NCBI GenBank assembly: GCA_946411735.1
Contig: CAMKFB010000001.1
Coordinates: 62,001-126,000 of the forward strand
Length of the DNA: 64,000 nt
Origin: an uncultured Selenomonadales bacterium
Lineage (GTDB): Bacteria > Bacillota > Negativicutes > Selenomonadales > Selenomonadaceae
Direction of reading: 5' to 3'
Below the pieces are notes generated by a model. The model had not been told where the DNA came from, searched no databases, and was given only the letters and a program-made list of their open reading frames with translations. Both the position numbers and the translations under genes were made by a program. This document shows, piece after piece, positions 35,429 through 43,536 of this stretch (positions within the stretch are counted from its first letter, which is position 1; each line of letters starts with the position of its first letter).

Positions 35429-38179
35429 ATGAATAACATCAGAGATTTTATCGCTGCTTGGAGCGGGCGCGGCTCCGAAAAATCTCACGCGCAAGCCTTT
35501 TGGCTCGACCTTCTCGCCGCTCTCGGCGTCGACCGCCCCTCGAACTTCATTCAATTTGAGGTTCCTGTCGAGGTCGACGGGCATCCCTGTTCCATCGACG
35601 GCTTCATTCCCGCGACTAAAGTTCTCGTCGAGAATAAAAGCCGCGGCATTGATCTCGATAAGCCCGCTAAACAGTCCGACGGAAAATTGTTTACGCCCTT
35701 CGAGCAAGCCAAGCGTTATGCCGATGCGCTCCCTTATTCCCGTCGCCCGCGTTGGATCGTCGTTTGCAACTTCGACGAGTTTCGCATCTGCGATCTTGAT
35801 CGCCTGCCGACTCTCCTCGACGACGACCGCGCGCGTTTTCAGACCGTCAAGCTCGCGCATCTCGTGCCGCAATTCAAGCGCTTGAAATTTCTCGTCGACC
35901 CCAATGACGACGACATTGAGGAAGTCAAAATTTCCGCCGACGCCGCCGACATCATCAGCCGCATACGCGATTCCTTCGCTCGAAAGATGCTCCACCCGCG
36001 CCGCGTCAAGGATGATCCCGTCGATTTTTTGAGCGTCAAGCAGAAAAATATGCTCAATCGGTTTTGCGTCCGTCTCGTTTTCTGCCTTTACGCTCAAGAC
36101 GCCGCCGTTTTCGAGCCCGAGCAATTCTCCGCTTATCTCAAAAATTCTTTCGATCGGCGCGAGGCATTCTTCGATCTTTTTGACGTGCTCAACACTCCGC
36201 CCGACCGTCGCGATCCAAATCTCCGCACGGAACTAAAACAATTCCCCTATGTCAACGGCGGGCTCTTCGCCGGCGCCGCGCTTGAACTGCCGCCCTTCGA
36301 TGAGACCATCGCCGCCGGCATCACTCTCGAGAATTTCAATTGGTTCGCCATCAACCCCACCATCTTCGGCGCCATTTTCGAGTCAAACTTGACGGGCGAC
36401 AGACGCCGCGCCGGCGGCATGCATTACACTTCCCGCGCCAACATTCATAAGATCATCGACCCGTTGTTTCTCGACGACCTCCACGACGAGTTTGCCGCCA
36501 TCAAGCGCAAGCGAAAAAATAAGCGCCGCGATTTGGAGGCGCTTCAAACAAAAATTTCCGAGCTGACTTTTTTCGATCCCGCTTGCGGCTCAGGCAATTT
36601 CCTCACCGAGACTTTCATCAGCCTCCGTCAATTGGAAAATAAAATTCTCGACGCGCTCATTGACCTCGGCGCGCCCTGCACCGTCAAGGTTTCCATCGAC
36701 CGATTTTTCGGCGTCGAGATTAACGATTTTGCCGTCGCCATCGCTCAAACCGCGCTGCTGATTTCCGAGCACAAGATGCTCTACGATACCGACATCGGCA
36801 TTCGCGAGCGCGTTCAATACCTTCCTCTTAAGCACTCCGCGCGGATCGTTTGCGCCAACGCTCTTGCGCTCGATTGGAATGAAGTCGTGCCGGACGGCGT
36901 CGATTACATCATCGGCAATCCGCCCTTCGTCGGGCATCAGTGGCGCACCCCCGCCCAAGTCGCCGATATGGTTCACGCCTTCCGCGACCTCGATAAGCAC
37001 GGCAAGCTCGATTACGTTTGCGCTTGGTTCAACAAAGCCGCCGATTTTATGAGTAACAATTTGACGCGCGCCGCCTTCGTCGCCACCAACAGCATCTGTC
37101 AGGGCGAGAGCGTCGGCATTTTGTGGCGTCATCTTTTCGACAAGGGCGTTCACATCGATTTTGCGCACAGGACTTTTCGTTGGACGAGCGAATCGGAGAA
37201 TGTGGCGGCGGTGCATTGCGTGATCGTGGGCTTTAGCGTGGCGCCGAGCGATCGTCCGAGGATCATTTTCGACGGCGATCAAAAAATAGTTGCGACCAAC
37301 ATCAACGGTCGGCTGCTCGACGCGCCCAATGTTTTTATACAGAATCGCGGCAAGCCCCTGACGCCGAACTTGCCGATTATGACCAAGGGCAGTCAACCGA
37401 CGGACGGCGGGCATTTGCTTTTGACGCCCGAGGAGCGGGACGAATTGGTTAGACTGGAGCCGCGCGCGGAGAAATTCATTCGGCGGTATATCGGCGCGGA
37501 GGAGTTTATCAACGGCAAGGATCGATATTGCCTGTGGTTGGTGCACGCGACCGAGGACGATTTGAGGATGCCTTTGATCGCCGAGCGACTGATGTTGGTG
37601 GCGGCGGCGCGTCGTCGTAGCGCAACGAAATCGGTGCGGAAGCAGGCGGCGACGCCTCATCTTTTCACGCAAATTCGTCAGCCCGACACAGATTATCTGG
37701 TCGTCCCCGAGGTTACGTCGAGCCAGCGAAAATACATTCCGATCGGATTTTTGCCGTCGACGACGATCGTCAGCAACAAGATTTATGTCGTCGCCGAAGA
37801 TGATTTATATTTTTTCGGAGTGTTGACGTCGATCGTTCATATGGCGTGGATGAGAATCGTCTGCGGACGGTTGGGGAACGGTTACAGCTATTCGCCGTCA
37901 GTGTACAATAATTTTCCGTGGTGCGGGCGGTCGCCTGTGATCGAGCAAACGGCGCGCGCCATTCTCGACGCTCGGGCGCAATATCCTTCGTGGACTTTGG
38001 CGGCGCTCTACGACCAACAAAAAATGCCGCCCGAGCTCCGCGCGGCGCATGAGGCGAACGATGAGGCGGTGCTGGACGCCTACTGTTTCGCTCGGTCGAT
38101 GTCGGAGGCGGAGATCGTTTCGCGCCTGATGGAAATTTATCAGCGCTTGACAGCGGGCGCCCCGACTGATAAAATTTGA
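35429..38179 (+). CDS. MmeI-like single-chain type II restriction-modification protein
   Basis: 916 residues. It joins an N-terminal nuclease (a PD-(D/E)xK-like pattern: Asp in SIDGFIP, then ENK in VLVENKSRG), a helical spacer, and a gamma-class adenine methyltransferase core: motif I FFDPACGSGNFLTE and motif IV IIGNPPFVGH. A target-recognition region follows (about 640-880; IPIGFLPSTTIVSNKIYVV and NGYSYSPSVYNNFPW are typical of this family). Such enzymes methylate one strand of a short asymmetric site and cut at a fixed distance when unmethylated. The start MNNIRDFIAAWSGRGSEKSH fits family N-termini. No separate methyltransferase or specificity gene is present. Confidence 0.88.
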   Translation: MNNIRDFIAAWSGRGSEKSHAQAFWLDLLAALGVDRPSNFIQFEVPVEVDGHPCSIDGFIPATKVLVENKSRGIDLDKPAKQSDGKLFTPFEQAKRYADALPYSRRPRWIVVCNFDEFRICDLDRLPTLLDDDRARFQTVKLAHLVPQFKRLKFLVDPNDDDIEEVKISADAADIISRIRDSFARKMLHPRRVKDDPVDFLSVKQKNMLNRFCVRLVFCLYAQDAAVFEPEQFSAYLKNSFDRREAFFDLFDVLNTPPDRRDPNLRTELKQFPYVNGGLFAGAALELPPFDETIAAGITLENFNWFAINPTIFGAIFESNLTGDRRRAGGMHYTSRANIHKIIDPLFLDDLHDEFAAIKRKRKNKRRDLEALQTKISELTFFDPACGSGNFLTETFISLRQLENKILDALIDLGAPCTVKVSIDRFFGVEINDFAVAIAQTALLISEHKMLYDTDIGIRERVQYLPLKHSARIVCANALALDWNEVVPDGVDYIIGNPPFVGHQWRTPAQVADMVHAFRDLDKHGKLDYVCAWFNKAADFMSNNLTRAAFVATNSICQGESVGILWRHLFDKGVHIDFAHRTFRWTSESENVAAVHCVIVGFSVAPSDRPRIIFDGDQKIVATNINGRLLDAPNVFIQNRGKPLTPNLPIMTKGSQPTDGGHLLLTPEERDELVRLEPRAEKFIRRYIGAEEFINGKDRYCLWLVHATEDDLRMPLIAERLMLVAAARRRSATKSVRKQAATPHLFTQIRQPDTDYLVVPEVTSSQRKYIPIGFLPSTTIVSNKIYVVAEDDLYFFGVLTSIVHMAWMRIVCGRLGNGYSYSPSVYNNFPWCGRSPVIEQTARAILDARAQYPSWTLAALYDQQKMPPELRAAHEANDEAVLDAYCFARSMSEAEIVSRLMEIYQRLTAGAPTDKI

Positions 38180-38263
38180 GACAAGAAAACGGCAGCGATC
38201 GGTGCGGGTGTCGATTTCTTCTCCGAGATTTCCGGTGTAGTGTCTGTTTCTAAAGTTTTTGGA

Positions 38264-38290
38264 AGCCGATTAACCGTGAATTAACCGGCT
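38264..38290 (-). terminator. Hairpin just past the 31-residue peptide gene
   Basis: AGCCGGTTAA pairs with TTAATCGGCT (10 bp, one G-U) around a 7-base loop, 8 bases after the peptide stop on the minus strand. Only a weak T-containing tail follows (TTCCAAAAACTTT), so it may be a poor terminator or an RNA-protecting stem. Confidence 0.5.
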
Positions 38291-38298
38291 TTCCGTGA

Positions 38299-38394
38299 TC
38301 AACCAAAGATGAAATCGAGGATGGCGCTCACGATATCGCCAATCAGGCGGGCGGCACCGATCATGAAAGACCATTTGCCGTAGTTCCGCTTCAT
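38299..38394 (-). CDS. 31-residue cationic amphipathic peptide, unknown function
   Basis: Starts MKRNYGKWSFMIGAARLIG and ends with a hydrophobic DIVSAILDFIFG. Residues 10-31 could form one amphipathic or membrane helix; the N-terminus is basic. GGGAGGTG lies 5 bases before the ATG, an excellent ribosome binding site, but GGGAGG pairs with CCTCCC seven to twelve bases upstream, so it is masked in a 6-bp GC stem. An extended -10 promoter, a structured leader of about 50 bases and a trailing hairpin complete the unit. It resembles small membrane toxins or leaderless peptides in general build only; I recognise no family. It lies between the restriction-modification gene (opposite strand) and the end of the signalling operon. 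Confidence 0.7.
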   Translation of the reverse strand: MKRNYGKWSFMIGAARLIGDIVSAILDFIFG

Positions 38395-38402
38395 GGTAAC
38401 AC

Positions 38403-38420
38403 CTCCCTTCGCGGGGAGGA
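38403..38420 (-). promoter_or_regulatory. Hairpin masking the peptide's Shine-Dalgarno sequence
   Basis: Minus strand CCTCCC-CGCGAA-GGGAGG. The right arm is the ribosome binding site itself. An AAGCCGGCTT palindrome stands directly upstream. Confidence 0.65.
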
Positions 38421-38450
38421 AGCCGGCTTTCGATCGTTGCCGACACAGAA

Positions 38451-38459
38451 ATTATATCA
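38451..38459 (-). promoter_or_regulatory. Extended -10 promoter of the peptide gene
   Basis: Minus strand TGA-TATAAT; no good -35. Predicted start near 38444. Confidence 0.55.
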
Positions 38460-38491
38460 AAGTCGATTTGATTTGTTCATAAATTTTTCAT

Positions 38492-38514
38492 GCGCGACGG
38501 GCGCGCTTTTTTTT
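38492..38514 (+). terminator. Plus-strand terminator beyond the peptide gene
   Basis: GCGCG-ACGGG-CGCGC followed by eight T. The only plus-strand gene upstream is the restriction-modification gene ending at 38179, so its message would carry a 3' tail of about 330 bases that is antisense to the entire peptide gene. Confidence 0.75.
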
Positions 38515-38518
38515 CGGT

Positions 38519-39787
38519 TCAACCGCCGCTGACGCTTTCGATGTCGCAATCGACCGCGCAACGTTCCGCCCAATTCGTCAGCACACGCTCCTTCACCAAT
38601 TCGCCGTCCGTCGAGGTCGCCTCCATCAACAGCACGAAGAATTGATTGCGCCCATGTTGCGTGACGCAATCGCTCCGACGCAAGGCATGCGCCAACACCT
38701 CAAGAAACGCCTCCGACTCCGACTCGTTCTCGAGCGTGAAGCGCATGAATTGAATGCCCTTCTGATAGTTGTCGACCAGCCGCGCCGCCAACCGATAGAT
38801 CACTTTAAAGCGGTCGAAGTCGACCACATACGCCCCCGCCGACTTGTTGCGCTCGCCCAAAATCATCTGCATGCCCGACAGGCTCCGCGCGGAGTCGGGC
38901 TCGACGCGATCGTGCTCATGATAGAAGGCGCAACCATGCTTGCCGTTTTGCTTGACGGTGTAAAGCGCCTTATCCGCCTTGCGACCAAGCTGCTCAAAAT
39001 TATTGCCCTCGTCAGGAACAAAGATCGCGCCGATCGACACTCCCAACGGAATGTTCATGTCGGCACCCATCAGACGGCGCGCCTCCTCAAGCAACATTCG
39101 ATTGATCTGCTCGACTTTATGAGCGATCTCGTTCTCGTCGCGCAGCCCCGTGCAGAAGGCAATGAACTCGTCGCCGCCAACCCGCCCGACTACATCATTC
39201 GAGCGCAGCACGCGGCGGAGGATATCGGCGAAGGCAATCAAAATCTTATCGCCCATGTTGTGACCGTAGAGATCGTTGACCAGCTTGAAACTGTCGAGAT
39301 CGATCATCAACAGCGCGCCCGAAGCGGTCGAACACAATTTTGTGAGCTCACGTTGTGAGGCGGATTTGTTGAGCAGCCCCGTCATCGGATCGAGCGTCGC
39401 CGCTTGACGCAAGCCCGTTATCTTGTCGAGATTTTCAATGATGTTGTCGACCCGCCGTCGAAGGAGATCGGGCTTGAGCGGCTTGCGAATGTAATCCGCC
39501 GCGCCGATCTCGAAACCGCGGCTCTCGCTCTCATCAGACTCGTCGGCAGTCATGAACATTATCGGGACGGGCTCGTCGCTGAGCTCCTGCAGCCGTCGAT
39601 GCAGAGTGTAACCGTCCATCTCCGGCATCAGCAGATCGGACAAAACCATGTCGGGGCGCTCCGCGCGGAACAATTCGATCGCCTCCGCGCCCGAGGTCGC
39701 GCCGATGATCTCATACGTCTTTGAAAGGATGCGCGTCGCCATCTTGAGCATCATCTTTTCGTCGTCAACGATCAATATCTTTTTCAT
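38519..39787 (-). CDS. Response regulator with REC, GGDEF and a degenerate second GGDEF domain
   Basis: 422 residues from ATG at 39787 (GGAGGTG upstream). Receiver about 1-118 with phospho-acceptor in LSDLLMPEMDG; diguanylate cyclase domain about 135-295 with an exact GGDEF at about 204-208 and an inhibitory RxxD site (RSND) five residues before it, so it should make cyclic di-GMP with product inhibition. Residues about 315-415 look like a second GGDEF fold in which GGDEF became GRNQF while RRSD is kept at the same spacing, a candidate c-di-GMP-binding output domain. It is the last gene of the signalling operon; ATGA overlap with the kinase upstream. Confidence 0.88.
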   Translation of the reverse strand: MKKILIVDDEKMMLKMATRILSKTYEIIGATSGAEAIELFRAERPDMVLSDLLMPEMDGYTLHRRLQELSDEPVPIMFMTADESDESESRGFEIGAADYIRKPLKPDLLRRRVDNIIENLDKITGLRQAATLDPMTGLLNKSASQRELTKLCSTASGALLMIDLDSFKLVNDLYGHNMGDKILIAFADILRRVLRSNDVVGRVGGDEFIAFCTGLRDENEIAHKVEQINRMLLEEARRLMGADMNIPLGVSIGAIFVPDEGNNFEQLGRKADKALYTVKQNGKHGCAFYHEHDRVEPDSARSLSGMQMILGERNKSAGAYVVDFDRFKVIYRLAARLVDNYQKGIQFMRFTLENESESEAFLEVLAHALRRSDCVTQHGRNQFFVLLMEATSTDGELVKERVLTNWAERCAVDCDIESVSGG

Positions 39788-42700
39788 GATGTCACCTCCA
39801 ACCATTTTGCTATATCCGATCGAACCGCCGCGTAGTTCTCGAGCAGCGCGCCGTGATTGTTTTTGATCGTTTCGAGATCGCCGTCCTTGGCCGCCGCCTC
39901 CAGCGCCTTCGCCTTCTCACTCAGTTCGGTCGCCCCGACGATCAACGATGTCGACTTGAGCCCGTGCACCGATACTTTATAAGCGTTCACGTCGCCGTCC
40001 GACAAGAATTTCGTCAGCTCCTCCGACTTGTCATCGTCGATGAAATCATTCAACATCTCGATAAAAAATTCCTTGCTGTCCATGCAAGAGTTGAGCGCCA
40101 CCTCGAGATCGAGCCACGGACACAGCTCCGCCAATAAATTTTTCTCCGCCTCCGAAAAGCTGTCGTCATCAACCGTCGCCTCCGCCGGCGCTTCTTTATT
40201 TTCCATCGACGGTTCCTCCTTCGGCAAGTATTTTTCGAGAATCGCCTCAAGTTCGTCGGTGATAATCGGCTTTGATAGATAATCTGAAAACGATGCTTTC
40301 ATGTAATACTCTCGCGCGCCCGAGACCGCGTTCGCCGTCAGCGCGATTACCGTTGTCGACTCGTCGATCAAATGCTCCGCGCGGAGTGTTTTGAGCGTCT
40401 CGATCCCATCCGGCGCCGGCATCATGTGGTCGAGGAAGATTATATCATATTTTTTCTTCCGAACCAGCTTCAAACACTCGAGCCCGCTCTGCGCCAAATC
40501 CGGCACGATTTCATTCGCCTTCAACAGCCCGCGCATCACCTTCAAATTCATGCCGTTGTCGTCGACCACCATCACACGCGCGCGCGGCGCCTTGAGATAT
40601 TGCCGCGCCAAATTCATTTGCGCCCGCTCAAAATGATGTTCGCCGTAATTTCCGATCGGCATCTGATCGATGATGCGCTGATCGAGCGCGAATGAGAACG
40701 TCGAGCCCTCACCGTATACGCTCGAGACCTGCAGCTCCGAGCCCATCATCGTCAACAATCGCTGTACGATCGAGATGCCCAGCCCCGTGCCTTCGATGTT
40801 GCGATTTTTCTCCTCGTCGATGCGCTGAAAGGACTGAAACAGTTTGTCCATATCCTCCGGCTTGATGCCGATGCCCGTGTCGCGCACCGAGATTCGCAGC
40901 TTGATCGTGTCGGCGTCGTGCTTTTCGGTGTTGATCAGCAGCGCCACCGACCCTTCGCGCGTGTATTTGACGGCATTGGTGAGGATGTTCGTCACCACCT
41001 GCTTGATTCGAACGTCGTCGCCGAACAGACTTTTCGGCAGCGTCGGATCGATCTCCGTCTTGAATTCCAAGCCCTTCTTTCGAGCGCGCCCCGAAATCAT
41101 GTTGACAAGGTCGTCGATCATCATCGTGGTGTCGTAGCGCACCGGCACGATTTTCATTTTCCCTTCCTCGAGTTTCGAGAAGTCGAGGATGCTGTTTATG
41201 AGCGTCAGCAGCGTATGACCCGCGCTTTGAATGTTGAGCGCGTAATCCCTGATATCCCGATCGTCGCTCTCGCGCAAGATCATTTCGTTCATGCCGAGCA
41301 CGGCGTTGAGCGGCGTTCTGATCTCGTGAGACATTTGAGCGAAGAATTGAGACTTCGCTTGACCCGCCGCAACCGCCGTCGCCGCTGACTCGCGCAGTTG
41401 ATGATTGACGTCCTGCTGCCAACCGAGAAGCCGATTGATCAGAATGTTGACGATGAAAATGCCCACGAGCAGGAAAATCGAGAAGGCAATCCCGAGCGTA
41501 AAGATGTTGCCGTAGATGTTCCACCAATTGTTGGCGACGATGACGGTGAATTGCGAGGCGGCGTTCTTTTTGGCAAGGCAAGCGACGCGCGTGCCGGTGT
41601 AATCGGTGGTGCGGATGACCTCATCATCGGCGTAGGCGCGCTGATATTCGGTGCCGTTGACGTCGGTCATTCGCTCGACGGACATCTCGTAATCCTTGTT
41701 CGGATGGTTGATGATGATGCCGTTGCGGTCGACCAGGAAGGCGTAGCCGTTTCGACTGTAGCTTTCGCCGAGCACGGTGATGAGCCGATCGAGATAGAAA
41801 TCGATGCCGAAAATCCCGAGGAACTCGTCGTTGGGACCGTAGATGACCTGCGATATCGTCACGCAATAGACGCCGGTCTGGTCGTCGTAATACGGCGCCG
41901 ATACGCTGAAGCCGTGCTCGGAGCGCTCGGTTTCGATGTACCACGGGCGCTGCTCGACGCGCCAGCCCGGAGGACCCTCCCAACCGCTGTTCATAATTAG
42001 CGGATGTTCTTTATAAGGATTGGCCATGTAGCAGGCGGATATCTCGGGATAATTCTTCGCAAGGTCGTTGAGGAGCTTGACGGCGGATTCGTAATCGTCC
42101 ATGATCCGCGGGCGCTCGGCGATCAGGCTGGTGAACATGCTCAAGATGCTCCGCTGCTTTTCTATCCAATTCGACAGTTGATATTCGTAGGTGTCGACTT
42201 CGCGATTCATCTTCGTGTCGCCCCAATTGATGGTCGTGTTGATGCACAGCCACATGCTCACGACCATCGAAAAAGTCAGCACCAGGATGATGTAGGTGCG
42301 CGTCGAGCGGCTGATTTGAGAGACTTCGACGCCGCCGCTTTTTTGGTCGTCGCGCGCGGAGCTTTTATCGAAGGCGTTGATGCTCGACATCGAAAACAGA
42401 TTGTAGAGCATCTCGGAGAGTTTGCGGGCGGAGTCGTGGACTTGAGCGGCGTTCTCGATCGGATCGACATCATGAGAGAACACTTCGGCGTTCGACAGTT
42501 TCAAGATGCGATTGAGCGGATCGCGCAACTCCCTCGACATGTTGGAGAGGAAATTGTCTTTGACTTTAAGCGCCTCTTCGGCCTTGAGGCGGTTCTTGAC
42601 GCCGTTGAGATAAAAGCCGACGATGGTCACGAGCATCAACAGGCTGATGAAGGTCGTAATGAACAGATGAACGTAGCTGTCCTTATAAAGCGCGCGGTCG

Positions 42701-43536
42701 TCGACGCTGAGGATCATATACCAACCGTTCTCCGTCCGACTGCTGAAGATGGTGTGGTCGGCGCCGTCGATCTCGGCGACAAAGCTGTCGTGATTGGTTT
42801 TATTGAGGACGCGCTCGAGAATGGGCTCGTACTCGGGGAGCTTGCGCGAAACCTTTTCGCCGACCAGCGACATATCGGAGTAGCCGATGATCATGCCGTA
42901 TTTGTTGACGATTAGGGCGGTGCGATCGCTGTCGGAGTTCATTCGGAGGATCGACTCCTGCACGTCGGAGAAGTTGAAGTCGAGCCCGACGACGGTTCTG
43001 CGATCGGGCAAAACCATCGACATCGTAAAGCACATCTCGCCGGAGGCGGCATCAATATACGGCTCGGTGGTAAAAACTTCGTTGGGATTTTCGAGCGCGC
43101 CGCGGAACCAACTGCGCTCGGTGGCGTGATAGTCATCGGGCATGTTGAAATCGGGGATGATAGACCAATCGGGCGTGGCGCTGTAGACGTTGAAGCAGGT
43201 ACCGTTGGTGAGCAGCTTTTGATCGTGTTTGCGCTGATGGATGAACTCGACCAGCTGTTGATGCGGCGCGCCGGAGGTCAATATTTTTTGGACGTCCTCG
43301 GCGGTCTGCGTGGTGGCGTCCTCGGCTTTCGAAAGCACGTCTTGAAAATCCGCGCGGATCGATTCCAGTTGCATTCGACCGATCTCCTCGGTCTGATTGG
43401 AAGTCATTTGGAAGATTAATTTGACGTTGAGCCCGATGACGAGCAGAAACATGGCGGCGATAACGATGATGATGGTGAAGTCGTCGGATTTGCTGTTGCG
43501 GAGAATTTTCCATTCCGCCATAACTTTGTTTTGCAT
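39784..43536 (-). CDS. Giant hybrid histidine kinase: two dCache sensors, pseudo-HisKA, HisKA-HATPase-REC-HPt
   Basis: 1250 residues. TM1 about 20-42; first dCache about 48-295 with DYHATERSWFRGALENP and EPYIDAASGEM; TM2 about 300-323; a HisKA-like helix pair (about 325-390) reading NFLSNMSRELRDPLNRIL with Arg at about 335 where a kinase has His; TM3 about 425-447; second dCache about 450-690 with GPPGWRVEQRPWYIE; TM4; true HisKA with FFAQMSHEIRTPLNAVLG (His about 737); HATPase with DTGIGI and GTGLGISIV; receiver with the Asp in IIFLDHMMPAPDG (about 1037); HPt with VHGLKSTS (His about 1191). It could run a full phosphorelay by itself to the REC-GGDEF protein downstream. Its start overlaps the stop of the upstream paralogue by one base. 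Confidence 0.9.
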   Translation of the reverse strand: MQNKVMAEWKILRNSKSDDFTIIIVIAAMFLLVIGLNVKLIFQMTSNQTEEIGRMQLESIRADFQDVLSKAEDATTQTAEDVQKILTSGAPHQQLVEFIHQRKHDQKLLTNGTCFNVYSATPDWSIIPDFNMPDDYHATERSWFRGALENPNEVFTTEPYIDAASGEMCFTMSMVLPDRRTVVGLDFNFSDVQESILRMNSDSDRTALIVNKYGMIIGYSDMSLVGEKVSRKLPEYEPILERVLNKTNHDSFVAEIDGADHTIFSSRTENGWYMILSVDDRALYKDSYVHLFITTFISLLMLVTIVGFYLNGVKNRLKAEEALKVKDNFLSNMSRELRDPLNRILKLSNAEVFSHDVDPIENAAQVHDSARKLSEMLYNLFSMSSINAFDKSSARDDQKSGGVEVSQISRSTRTYIILVLTFSMVVSMWLCINTTINWGDTKMNREVDTYEYQLSNWIEKQRSILSMFTSLIAERPRIMDDYESAVKLLNDLAKNYPEISACYMANPYKEHPLIMNSGWEGPPGWRVEQRPWYIETERSEHGFSVSAPYYDDQTGVYCVTISQVIYGPNDEFLGIFGIDFYLDRLITVLGESYSRNGYAFLVDRNGIIINHPNKDYEMSVERMTDVNGTEYQRAYADDEVIRTTDYTGTRVACLAKKNAASQFTVIVANNWWNIYGNIFTLGIAFSIFLLVGIFIVNILINRLLGWQQDVNHQLRESAATAVAAGQAKSQFFAQMSHEIRTPLNAVLGMNEMILRESDDRDIRDYALNIQSAGHTLLTLINSILDFSKLEEGKMKIVPVRYDTTMMIDDLVNMISGRARKKGLEFKTEIDPTLPKSLFGDDVRIKQVVTNILTNAVKYTREGSVALLINTEKHDADTIKLRISVRDTGIGIKPEDMDKLFQSFQRIDEEKNRNIEGTGLGISIVQRLLTMMGSELQVSSVYGEGSTFSFALDQRIIDQMPIGNYGEHHFERAQMNLARQYLKAPRARVMVVDDNGMNLKVMRGLLKANEIVPDLAQSGLECLKLVRKKKYDIIFLDHMMPAPDGIETLKTLRAEHLIDESTTVIALTANAVSGAREYYMKASFSDYLSKPIITDELEAILEKYLPKEEPSMENKEAPAEATVDDDSFSEAEKNLLAELCPWLDLEVALNSCMDSKEFFIEMLNDFIDDDKSEELTKFLSDGDVNAYKVSVHGLKSTSLIVGATELSEKAKALEAAAKDGDLETIKNNHGALLENYAAVRSDIAKWLEVTS

